From assembly GCA_019314085.1 (NCBI GenBank), contig JAFCZZ010000099.1, positions 1 to 6,151 on the forward strand: a stretch of DNA of 6,151 bases, in the 5' to 3' direction. The notes beneath the pieces were generated by a model. That model had not been told where the DNA came from. It did not search any database and was given only the letters and a program-made list of their open reading frames with translations. The stretch comes from Deltaproteobacteria bacterium (GTDB lineage: Bacteria; Desulfobacterota; Syntrophia; Syntrophales; UBA2210). The stretch's first letter is position 1. Each line of letters begins with the position of its first letter. The position numbers were made by a program, and so were the translations under genes. Shown piece by piece: positions 1 through 5,861 of this stretch.

Positions 1-165
1 ATAGGGACGCTCATAGCGGGGGCCAAACGGTATGTACTGCAACGGTTCGTACCCTCAAAGACCCTGGACCCCGCATTTATGAACGAGAAGCCCTGGACCG
101 ATGAGAAACTGTACAACATCAAAGAACGGCTGGAGAGATCAATGTCATCCGTCATTATTCGTTAA
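1..165 (+). CDS. C-terminal end of anaerobic NTP reductase activating-type radical SAM protein (partial)
   Basis: The reading frame is open from the first base and ends at TAA 163-165, giving 54 visible residues. The stretch GAKRYVLQRFVPSKTLDP, followed by a charged helix and a terminal VIIR, resembles the C-terminus of the NrdG2-like family of anaerobic ribonucleoside-triphosphate reductase activating proteins. These radical SAM enzymes use a 4Fe-4S cluster and S-adenosylmethionine to install a glycyl radical on class III ribonucleotide reductase or a related enzyme. The CxxxCxxC cluster motif lies near the N-terminus in this family and is outside the window, so the assignment rests on the tail alone. 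The gene points the same way as kdsD but is separated from it by 139 bases holding a possible promoter. Another member of the pyruvate-formate-lyase activase group is the main alternative. Confidence 0.6.
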   Translation: MGTLIAGAKRYVLQRFVPSKTLDPAFMNEKPWTDEKLYNIKERLERSMSSVIIR

Positions 166-230
166 TCCCTGTTTTCTCGAGAAACCCATCACCTGATGCA
201 CACCCGGCTCGTCGGTATCTTCTTTACATC

Positions 231-259
231 TTGTGGTTATTTCGTGGTTGATATATAGT
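231..259 (+). promoter_or_regulatory. possible sigma70-like promoter for kdsD
   Basis: TTGTGG at 231-236 and TATAGT at 254-259 are separated by 17 bases. The -10 matches the consensus at 5 of 6 positions but the -35 at only 3 of 6. The site lies in the only sizeable gap before kdsD, about 45 bases upstream of its ATG. The rest of the 166-304 gap holds a 12-bp palindrome centred at 178/179 and no ORF. This is pattern matching only. Confidence 0.3.
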
Positions 260-304
260 GATCCCGTTTTTTATCCCTTAGATTGAGGGTGGCGTACCGT
301 TCAC

Positions 305-1291
305 ATGGCTGATTCAATACAACAGGCAAAGGAGGTCCTCCGGATAGAGGCGGAGAGTATCTCGAATCTCATCGACAAGATTGGCCCTACCTTTTCTCGG
401 GCCGTCGAAATCGTACACCAGTCTAAGGGACGCGTTATCGTTACCGGAATCGGGAAATCGGGTCTCGTGGGAAAGAAAATTGCTGCAACCCTGACAAGCA
501 CGGGGACACCTGCCATTTTCCTCCATCCGGTTGAGGGGTTGCACGGAGACCTCGGAATCGTAACCAGGGATGATGTGATGCTGGGCATATCCAACAGTGG
601 CGAAACGAGCGAGTTGAACACACTGATCCTGAATGTGAAAGACATAGCACTGTCTATTATCGCCTTCACCGGTAATATGGATTCAACCCTCGCCAAAAGC
701 AGTGACGTGACCATCGATGTGAGCGTTGAAAAAGAGGCATGTCCCTTCGGCCTGGCGCCTACATCGAGCACCACGGCGACTCTGGCGATGGGAGATGCCC
801 TGGCCGTTGCCCTTGTCAACAAGATGGAATTTACCGAACGGGACTTCTATAAATTTCATCCGGGCGGTCACCTCGGACAAAGGTTGATGGCTCGGGTGAA
901 GGACGTTATGATCAGAGGCGGGGTCATGCCGGTCGTGCTCAGTGGAACATCCGCGCTCGCGGCCATCGAAGAAATAGACGAAAAAAATCTCGGTTTCATA
1001 TTTGTAACAGACGGAGAAAACCGCCTCCTGGGCATCCTGACCGACGGGGATCTGAGGCGACATATCAGGAAGGGAGTGACATTCACAACACAATTGGTGG
1101 ACGACCTGATGACAAAAGCGCCAAAGACCATCGATCCCAACGCATCTCTGGCACAAACCATAGAGATCATGCAGAGAGACGAGATTACCACCTTGGCCAC
1201 AATAGACGGGGACGGACACCTTGAGGGATATATCCACCTTCATGACATACTGGGGAGGGGAGGCACCATAAAGATTTCCATGCCACGGTAA
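305..1291 (+). CDS. kdsD: arabinose-5-phosphate isomerase, KdsD/KpsF family (SIS domain plus two CBS domains)
   Basis: The 328-residue protein has the family's usual length and domain order. An N-terminal SIS (sugar isomerase) domain spans about 35-175, then two CBS domains at about 197-255 and 262-320. It interconverts D-ribulose 5-phosphate and D-arabinose 5-phosphate in the cytoplasm, the first committed step to CMP-Kdo for lipopolysaccharide. The residues equivalent to the E. coli KdsD active site are all present at a constant offset of 8: K51 in GIGKSG, E103 in NSGETSEL, E144 in KEACPFGLAPT and H185 in FHPGGHLG. ATG 305 is the first start after an in-frame TGA at 284-286, although its ribosome binding site is poor (GAGGG at 285-289 is 15 bases away). 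GutQ or KpsF paralogues have the same architecture, so the pathway is the likeliest rather than the only reading. No other Kdo gene is visible nearby. Confidence 0.95.
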   Translation: MADSIQQAKEVLRIEAESISNLIDKIGPTFSRAVEIVHQSKGRVIVTGIGKSGLVGKKIAATLTSTGTPAIFLHPVEGLHGDLGIVTRDDVMLGISNSGETSELNTLILNVKDIALSIIAFTGNMDSTLAKSSDVTIDVSVEKEACPFGLAPTSSTTATLAMGDALAVALVNKMEFTERDFYKFHPGGHLGQRLMARVKDVMIRGGVMPVVLSGTSALAAIEEIDEKNLGFIFVTDGENRLLGILTDGDLRRHIRKGVTFTTQLVDDLMTKAPKTIDPNASLAQTIEIMQRDEITTLATIDGDGHLEGYIHLHDILGRGGTIKISMPR

Positions 1292-1336
1292 AACGGTGTA
1301 AACCCCGCCCACCAACAGACACAAACTTGAGTCAAG

Positions 1337-1579
1337 ATGCTTCATAACTACTTCATTGTCCGCTGTCTCAGGTGCGGGCAAAAAAACCGTATCGTACGAA
1401 ACCGATTGAAGGACAGGCCTGTCTGCGGGAGGTGCGGGGCTCCTCTTGATGAACTCATCGTGCAGTGCCTCCGCTGCGGGACCAAAAACCGCATCCCGGA
1501 GAACAAGCCCCACGATCTTCCCCTCTGTGCCAAATGCAAGGCACCTCTCTATCATAAAGGCAAAGAGAACGAACCATAG
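1337..1579 (+). CDS. small tandem zinc-ribbon protein (two TrxC-like CxxC...CxxC repeats)
   Basis: This 80-residue protein consists almost entirely of two copies of one zinc-ribbon unit. Cysteines fall at 10, 13, 30, 33 and again at 44, 47, 64, 67, exactly 34 residues apart, so each unit should bind one zinc ion. The pattern CLRCGxKNRI...P.C..C.APL resembles the N-terminal zinc finger of thioredoxin 2 (TrxC), but no thioredoxin fold or WCGPC active site follows. ATG 1337 is the first start after an in-frame TGA at 1328-1330; no strong Shine-Dalgarno precedes it. The gene starts 45 bases after kdsD. There is no signal peptide or membrane segment, so it is presumably cytoplasmic. The function is unknown; a protein- or nucleic-acid-binding adaptor, or a small zinc-binding protein, are possibilities only. 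The regular Cys spacing makes it a real gene despite its size. Confidence 0.85.
   Translation: MLHNYFIVRCLRCGQKNRIVRNRLKDRPVCGRCGAPLDELIVQCLRCGTKNRIPENKPHDLPLCAKCKAPLYHKGKENEP
1358..1552 (+). repeat. internal tandem duplication encoding the two zinc ribbons
   Basis: Codons 8-38 (1358-1450) and 42-72 (1460-1552) encode matching units on a 102-base period. By eye 18 of 31 aligned residues are identical, including all four cysteines, the KNRI block and the APL ending. Conserved and variable positions alternate, which suggests an old duplication rather than a recent one. Confidence 0.8.
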
Positions 1580-1594
1580 CAATTCAGGATTATT

Positions 1595-1634
1595 GTTCAC
1601 GGCTAACGGCTCCGGAAACCGTTGAGATGTGAAC
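1595..1634. other. nested inverted repeat between the zinc-ribbon and Nudix genes
   Basis: The outer arms GTTCAC (1595-1600) and GTGAAC (1629-1634) are perfectly complementary. They enclose inner arms AACGG (1605-1609) and CCGTT (1619-1623) around a 9-base loop, with a 4 x 5 internal loop between the two stems. No T-run follows, so it is not a classical intrinsic terminator. It could be an operator or an RNA hairpin in the leader of the Nudix gene. The short arms could also be chance. Confidence 0.3.
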
Positions 1635-1731
1635 CCTCATCTTGAGATTATGGTGTGGCCTCTCCCATGATGATACCGTAAAAGGGAGTGACAGGATTTT
1701 GAATGGGCGTATCAGGTCTGAATGTTATATT

Positions 1732-2586
1732 ATGAACAAAGATGCCACCATACGACATATTGTAGAACGGCTCGGAACCGCCGAGATCAACTACCGGGAC
1801 AATACCGGGCTGGGGAGGGATGTCTTTGAAGCCGGCGTCCTGATCCCCCTCCTTTTCACGGCAGGTCAACAGGCGGATGACGGCGAATGGTCATTCCTGC
1901 TCAGCAAGAGATCGGCAGCCGTTTCACAGTCTGGAGACCTGAGCGGGACAGGGGGAAAACTTGAGCCTTTCTGGGATCGCCTTCTCAGATTTTTCATTAT
2001 CCGTGGAATTCCCCCCCTGATGAAGGGAGACGTGCGGATGTACGCCAGCAAAAGGGGGAAGGCCGCATTCGATACCATAACCCTCTTCCTCGCCAATGCC
2101 GTGAGAGAATCGTGGGAGGAGATACGACTTAACCCTTTCAATCTCCGGTTTCTCGGTCCCCTCCCCCCGCGTAATCTACTCATGTTCACCAAGACGATCT
2201 TTCCCGTCGTGGGACTGATCGAAAAGAAAAACGGACTGCGCCCCAACCAGGAGGTGGACAAGCTGATCGAGATACCGCTGGATGCGTTTTACCATGAAGA
2301 GAATTATGCCCTCTTTTCCATCCAAGCCCCGAAAGGGGCTCCAGACGGGGCGGGCAATGACCAAAGATTCCCCTGCCTGATACACACAGACAGCGATGGA
2401 GAAGAAGAAATCCTCTGGGGTGCCACTCTCGGTATTATTACCTCCTTTCTCAACATAGTCTTTGACTTTGAGCTGCCGCAGATACAACCGGAAAGGATCA
2501 TCACCAGACCGCTGCATCCGGATTATCTCGGGGGAAACCGCACGCGCCCCTCCAAACTCCTTGACAAGATTCTGCCGGGCAGGTAG
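1732..2586 (+). CDS. Nudix hydrolase, CoA-pyrophosphatase-like, with interrupted Nudix box
   Basis: From ATG 1732 the protein has 284 residues. It resembles the CoA diphosphatase branch of the Nudix superfamily (NUDT7-like): LLSKRS near 56-61, then GDLSGTGGKLEP at 68-79, then RESWEEIRL at 125-133, and a late ILWGATLGI at 227-235. These enzymes hydrolyse a nucleoside diphosphate linked to X using a divalent metal held by the REUxEE glutamates, here E126, E129 and E130. In a standard Nudix box about 15 residues separate the second Gly of GG from the Arg. Here 50 do, implying an insertion of roughly 35 residues, and the usual Gly after EE is Arg. Catalysis is plausible, but the substrate is unknown. 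The start is uncertain: ATG 1732 has a weak ribosome binding site; TTG 1699 has GGGAG at 1684-1688; the frame is open back to TTG 1642. Confidence 0.8.
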   Translation: MNKDATIRHIVERLGTAEINYRDNTGLGRDVFEAGVLIPLLFTAGQQADDGEWSFLLSKRSAAVSQSGDLSGTGGKLEPFWDRLLRFFIIRGIPPLMKGDVRMYASKRGKAAFDTITLFLANAVRESWEEIRLNPFNLRFLGPLPPRNLLMFTKTIFPVVGLIEKKNGLRPNQEVDKLIEIPLDAFYHEENYALFSIQAPKGAPDGAGNDQRFPCLIHTDSDGEEEILWGATLGIITSFLNIVFDFELPQIQPERIITRPLHPDYLGGNRTRPSKLLDKILPGR

Positions 2587-2645
2587 TGTTTCCACCCTGA
2601 ATTTCAGACAGATCGATACATATAAACATATACGAGGAATCAGAT

Positions 2646-3791
2646 ATGGTTACCAAGAGAGCGTCCGAAATTACCCCCTTCATCGTTATGGATATCCTTG
2701 AAAAGGCACAGGAGATGGAACGGGACGGGGCAGACATCATTCACATGGAGGTAGGCGAGCCTGACTTTGATACACCCGAGTGCATAAACGAGGCCTGCTG
2801 CAAGGCCATCAGAGACGGGAAAACACACTACACCCACAGCCTCGGTCTGATAGAACTGAGAGAGGCAATCTGCGAGCACTACTTCACGAAATACGGCGTC
2901 GACATCTCGCCAGACCGGGTCATTGTCACCTCCGGCACCTCCCCCGCCATGTTTCTGCTCTTCTCCGCACTGATCGAACGGGGGGAGGAGGTCATCATAT
3001 CGGACCCCCACTATGCGTGCTATCCGAATTTTATCAGCTTTCTCGAAGGGGTTCCCGCCCGTGTTAATGTCTCTGAAGAGAATGGATTCCAATACACACC
3101 TGAAGGGATCAAGGAACAGATAACCCCCCGAACAAGGGGGATCATGATTAATTCCCCCTCCAACCCGACCGGCAATCTCCTCAGCACCGAGCGAATGACC
3201 GAGATCGCGTCATACGACATCCCCGTCATCGCAGATGAGATATATCACGGCCTTGTCTATGAAGAGCAGGAACACACCATCCTCGAGTTCACCGATAACG
3301 CCTTCGTCCTGAACGGGTTCTCCAAGGCCTACGCCATGACCGGGTGGAGGCTGGGGTACCTCATCGCGCCGAAGGAGTACATACGCCCCATACAGAAGAT
3401 CCAGCAAAACTTCTTCATCTCTCCAAACTCCTTTGCACAGTGGGGGGGAATCGCGGCGCTCCGGGAGGCGGGAGATGACGTGGTCCGCATGAGAAATATC
3501 TTTAACGAACGGAGGAAATTCATCATACGGCGTCTCCGCGAGATCGGGCTCGGGATCACGGTGGAACCAACGGGGGCGTTCTACATACTGGGAAATATAA
3601 AGGCCTTTTCGAAAGACTCATACAAGACGGCCTTCGACATCCTTGAAAAGGCCCATGTCGGCGTCACGCCGGGTATCGACTTCGGAAAAAACTGTGAAGG
3701 GTATCTCAGGTTTTCATATGCGACCTCGATGGAGAAGATAGAAGAGGGGATCAGCCGGATAGAGAGGTACCTGAAGGAGTACGTACCGTGA
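2646..3791 (+). CDS. class I/II pyridoxal-phosphate aminotransferase (AspAT subgroup I-gamma-like)
   Basis: The 381-residue protein covers the full fold-type I aminotransferase. K227 in FSKAYAMTGWR should form the Schiff base with PLP. N173 in SPSNPTG and D197 in IADEIY contact the cofactor, Y123 in DPHYACY lies near it, R235 helps bind its phosphate, and R355 in YLRFSYAT would bind the substrate alpha-carboxylate. The opening MEVGEPDFDTP is typical of aspartate, alanine and aromatic aminotransferases, which pass an amino group from an amino acid to a 2-oxo acid. The motifs do not settle the substrate. GAGGA at 2634-2638 sits 7 bases before ATG 2646. A TATAAA at 2621-2626 in the preceding gap has no convincing -35 partner. 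The TGA overlaps the GTG of the downstream HAD gene, so the two are probably translationally coupled. Confidence 0.93.
   Translation: MVTKRASEITPFIVMDILEKAQEMERDGADIIHMEVGEPDFDTPECINEACCKAIRDGKTHYTHSLGLIELREAICEHYFTKYGVDISPDRVIVTSGTSPAMFLLFSALIERGEEVIISDPHYACYPNFISFLEGVPARVNVSEENGFQYTPEGIKEQITPRTRGIMINSPSNPTGNLLSTERMTEIASYDIPVIADEIYHGLVYEEQEHTILEFTDNAFVLNGFSKAYAMTGWRLGYLIAPKEYIRPIQKIQQNFFISPNSFAQWGGIAALREAGDDVVRMRNIFNERRKFIIRRLREIGLGITVEPTGAFYILGNIKAFSKDSYKTAFDILEKAHVGVTPGIDFGKNCEGYLRFSYATSMEKIEEGISRIERYLKEYVP
3774..3779 (+). promoter_or_regulatory. Shine-Dalgarno AAGGAG that fixes the GTG start of the HAD gene
   Basis: AAGGAG lies inside the last codons of the aminotransferase gene, 8 bases before GTG 3788. 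It matters because the HAD core begins only about 30 codons later and no ATG lies between. The ribosome site therefore supports translation through the AT-rich inverted repeat. Confidence 0.7.
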
Positions 3792-4516
3792 AACCCCTGG
3801 CCCCGATAAACGGGATAAGTGCGTTAACAAAATTATTTTCTGCTAGAAAACCGCAGAAAATAATTTCTACCTTACTAAAGGCCGTTCTCTTTGATTTTGA
3901 CGGCACGCTGGCCGAACTGAACGTGGACTTTGTCCGGATGCGCAGGTCTGTCCTGGACCTCATGGCCGACTACTGCACACCACTGGACGCGATGGAAGAT
4001 CTGTACGTCCTCGAGATGATCGAAGCGGGGAGAAACCTTATCTCCGAGAGGTGCCCGGGGAGGGAGGGAGAATTCTTCGCCAGGGCATATGAACTGATCA
4101 GTGCCATAGAAACTGAAGGGGCCCGCGAGGGCACCCTCTTTACCGGGACAGAGGAGATGCTCCGTGAGCTGAGAAAACGGCACCTAAAGACCGGGGTCGT
4201 GACGCGAAACTGCAGGGCCGCCGTTATGCAGCTGTTCCCCGACATCGATTCCTGCTGTGACGCCGTCATTACCCGGGAGAATGCCGCGCGGGTGAAACCA
4301 CACCCGGACCATCTCCTGACGGCACTCGACTCTCTGGATACGGACCCCACATTCGCGGCAATGGTGGGAGATCACCCCATGGATATCACCGTCGGAAGGG
4401 ATGTGGGGGCATATACCGTCGGCGTGCTGACGGGATGGTCCGAGGCCGTTCCCCTGCATGAGGCGGGTGCGGACCTGATTATTGAAAAGGCATCGGATAT
4501 CACCCGCTACCTGTAA
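3788..4516 (+). CDS. HAD-superfamily phosphatase, phosphoglycolate-phosphatase-like
   Basis: This 242-residue protein carries all four HAD motifs. Motif I is LFDFDGTL, with D36 the nucleophile and D38 the acid/base. Motif II has T139 in VVTRN, motif III K170 in VKPHPD, and motif IV D195 and D199 in GDHPMD. About 100 residues between motifs I and II form a helical C1 cap (roughly 45-115), which places it in subfamily IA with phosphoglycolate phosphatase and beta-phosphoglucomutase. It should hydrolyse a small phosphorylated metabolite with Mg2+ in the cytoplasm; the substrate is unknown. Translation starts at GTG 3788, overlapping the aminotransferase stop by 4 bases. The N-terminus is odd: about 30 residues precede the core, encoded by an AT-rich patch with a perfect inverted repeat and the unusual leucine codons TTA, TTA, TTA and CTA. 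It is not KdsC, which lacks a cap of this kind. Confidence 0.88.
   Translation: MKPLAPINGISALTKLFSARKPQKIISTLLKAVLFDFDGTLAELNVDFVRMRRSVLDLMADYCTPLDAMEDLYVLEMIEAGRNLISERCPGREGEFFARAYELISAIETEGAREGTLFTGTEEMLRELRKRHLKTGVVTRNCRAAVMQLFPDIDSCCDAVITRENAARVKPHPDHLLTALDSLDTDPTFAAMVGDHPMDITVGRDVGAYTVGVLTGWSEAVPLHEAGADLIIEKASDITRYL
3830..3866. repeat. perfect 14-bp AT-rich inverted repeat inside the HAD N-terminus
   Basis: AAATTATTTTCTGC (3830-3843) and its exact reverse complement GCAGAAAATAATTT (3853-3866) flank a 9-base spacer. The surrounding 60 bases are only about 30% G+C, well below the neighbouring sequence. The element lies wholly within the HAD reading frame, upstream of the conserved core. 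There is no T-run after the stem, so it is not a typical terminator. It may be a small palindromic insertion or a regulatory hairpin. Confidence 0.8.
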
Positions 4517-4532
4517 CCGGCAATCCTCTGAA

Positions 4533-4596
4533 AGCTCAGGGCGAGGAATCCCAGGGAAACTGCATTCATTGCAGCCCATCCGGAAGCCTCTGAGTT
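4533..4596 (+). promoter_or_regulatory. candidate structured RNA leader upstream of the pterin genes
   Basis: The 98-base gap 4517-4614 contains two nested pairings. CTCAGGGC (4535-4542) pairs with GCC-T-CTGAG (4586-4594), leaving one bulged T at 4589; the stem extends by a G-U and an A-U pair to 4533/4596. Inside it, GGG-AAA-CTGCA (4554-4564) pairs with TGCAG-CCC (4570-4577) around a TTCAT loop, with the AAA bulged. No long T-run follows, so a terminator is unlikely. I do not recognise it as a known preQ1 or tetrahydrofolate riboswitch. The fold was drawn by hand. Confidence 0.35.
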
Positions 4597-4604
4597 GATA
4601 AAGG

Positions 4605-4618
4605 ACATGATATCATGT
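4605..4618. promoter_or_regulatory. perfect 14-bp palindrome over the pterin synthase start codon (possible operator)
   Basis: ACATGATATCATGT is its own reverse complement and includes ATG 4615-4617. It begins at the last base of the ribosome site AAAGGA (4600-4605). A dimeric repressor bound here would block the pterin operon. About 0.4 perfect 14-bp palindromes are expected by chance in a window this size, so position rather than rarity makes it notable. Confidence 0.3.
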
Positions 4619-4995
4619 ATGAGATTACCGTACACAAAACATTCTCCGCCGCGCATACCCTGGACATCGGGGGCAAACGCGAGGATCTACACGGACACAA
4701 TTTCAAGGTCGAGGCGACCATTGCATCCGAAGGGCTGAACGAGGACGGTCTCGTTCTCGACTTCCGGGTCCTGAAACAATGGGTAAACACAATCCTCGAA
4801 GAGTTGGACCATACATATCTCAACGACCGTGCTCCCTTCAGGGATATCGGTCCCACTGCGGAACACATCGCCCGATTCATCTACGACAGGCTGGAGAAAA
4901 ATGCGGCCCCGCTAGGGCTGGCTGTATCCAGCGTTGCGGTATGGGAATCCGAGGGGTCAAAGGCGACATACACCACAAACCGCCCCGGTTCATAG
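4615..4995 (+). CDS. 6-pyruvoyltetrahydropterin synthase family protein lacking the catalytic Cys (PTPS-III-like)
   Basis: The 126-residue protein has the full T-fold of COG0720. Zinc ligands are H14 in SAAH and H26 and H28 in LHGHN. D65-H66 in LDHTYLND is the catalytic pair, and T81/E83 in PTAEH with E111 in VWESE bind the pterin. QueD carries a catalytic Cys four residues before HGH. Here that position is R22, and the whole protein has no cysteine. E23 gives ExxHGH, which from memory is the mark of PTPS-III enzymes that convert dihydroneopterin triphosphate to 6-hydroxymethyl-dihydropterin and replace FolB in folate synthesis. That role fits folE2 lying 18 bases downstream. AAAGGA at 4600-4605 precedes ATG 4615. 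QueD-like or other T-fold activity is not excluded, so no symbol is given. Confidence 0.88.
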   Translation: MYEITVHKTFSAAHTLDIGGKREDLHGHNFKVEATIASEGLNEDGLVLDFRVLKQWVNTILEELDHTYLNDRAPFRDIGPTAEHIARFIYDRLEKNAAPLGLAVSSVAVWESEGSKATYTTNRPGS

Positions 4996-5013
4996 GGGAA
5001 AAGGCACACAATA

Positions 5014-5796
5014 ATGGTAGACATACAGAATCTAAAGGACCACCGGAATATCGATATACAGAAGGTGGGGGTGAAGGGGATCAAGTACCCCGTCATCGTT
5101 CTCGACAAGGCAAACGGGACGCAGCATGTCAATGCCACCGTCAATATGTACGTCAATCTCCCCCATCGTTTCAAGGGGACGCACATGAGCCGTTTTGTCG
5201 AGATTCTCAATGAGTACCGGGGGCAGATCAATATCAATACCTTCCGCACAATCCTGCAACGGATTAAGGAAAAACTCCATGCCGAATCCTCCCATATAGA
5301 GATACGGTTCCCGTACTTCATAGAAAAGGCCGCGCCCGTTTCAAAGGCCAGGAGTCTTATGGAATATGAGTGCTCCTTCTGCGGGGAAAGCAACGGTGAA
5401 AAGAATGATTTCCTCGTCGGCATCGCCGTACCGGTCACAACAGCGTGTCCCTGTTCAAAGGAGATAAGCGACATGGGCGCGCACAACCAGAGGAGTGTGG
5501 TACGGGTCAAGCTGAGATTTCAGAAGTTTTTCTGGATAGAGGACGTCATCCGGCTGGTGGAGAAATCGGCAAGTTGCGAGATCTTTTCACTCCTCAAGAG
5601 GGCGGATGAAAAATACGTCACGGAGACGGCATACCAGAACCCGATGTTCGTCGAGGATGTCGTGAGAACCGTTGCGGAAAAACTTAATGAATCTTCAAAC
5701 TTCATCTGGTACAGCGTGGAAGCGGAGAACATGGAGAGCATACACAACCACAATGCCTACGCCTATATAGAAAAGACACAAACCGACAGCCAGTGA
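5014..5796 (+). CDS. folE2: GTP cyclohydrolase FolE2 (type IB)
   Basis: The 260-residue protein matches the FolE2/MptA family end to end. It has HRFKGTHMSRF (51-61), the signature ACPCSKEISDMGAHNQR (144-160) with C145 and C147, TETAYQNPMF (203-212) and ENMESIHNHNAYAYI (238-252). The enzyme opens GTP to 7,8-dihydroneopterin triphosphate and formate, feeding folate and other pterins. C147, H157, E204 and H244/H246 are the likely metal and active-site residues, by position in conserved motifs. Unlike FolE type IA, FolE2 can work with metals other than zinc and in some bacteria is induced under zinc limitation. The ATG follows the pterin synthase stop by 18 bases, with AAAAGG at 4999-5004, so the two form an operon. 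The stop faces a convergent gene 65 bases away, in which I see no convincing terminator. Confidence 0.95.
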   Translation: MVDIQNLKDHRNIDIQKVGVKGIKYPVIVLDKANGTQHVNATVNMYVNLPHRFKGTHMSRFVEILNEYRGQININTFRTILQRIKEKLHAESSHIEIRFPYFIEKAAPVSKARSLMEYECSFCGESNGEKNDFLVGIAVPVTTACPCSKEISDMGAHNQRSVVRVKLRFQKFFWIEDVIRLVEKSASCEIFSLLKRADEKYVTETAYQNPMFVEDVVRTVAEKLNESSNFIWYSVEAENMESIHNHNAYAYIEKTQTDSQ

Positions 5797-5861
5797 TCAG
5801 ATCTTCGTGAAATGAGTTTTGTCAAACCTCAGCTTCGTTGATTCGCATTCTGATTGCCACA

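Noticed and set aside
173..184. TTTCTCGAGAAA palindrome upstream of kdsD
   Set aside because: Perfect 12-bp palindromes are expected about 1.5 times by chance here; nothing else ties it to regulation.
683..1600. Long 305-codon open frame on the - strand opposite kdsD and the zinc-ribbon gene
   Set aside because: It has no recognisable motif and is fully explained as the antisense shadow of two well-supported genes.
2325..2340. AGCCCC-GAAA-GGGGCT hairpin with a GNRA loop inside the Nudix gene
   Set aside because: A 6-bp stem with a 4-base loop is expected about once or twice by chance in this window, and no T-run follows.
3788..4516. HAD protein as KdsC (Kdo-8-phosphate phosphatase) completing a Kdo cluster with kdsD
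   Set aside because: KdsC is a shorter, capless HAD; this protein has a helical cap of about 100 residues between motifs I and II.
4779..5213. Open frame on the + strand bridging the pterin synthase and folE2
   Set aside because: It lies in a different frame from both and its product has no family features; both real genes have intact active-site motifs.
5813..5831. TGAG...CTCA hairpin between folE2 and the cyclase gene as a bidirectional terminator
   Set aside because: The stem is interrupted after 4 pairs, is AU-rich inside and lacks a U-tract, so it is too weak to call.
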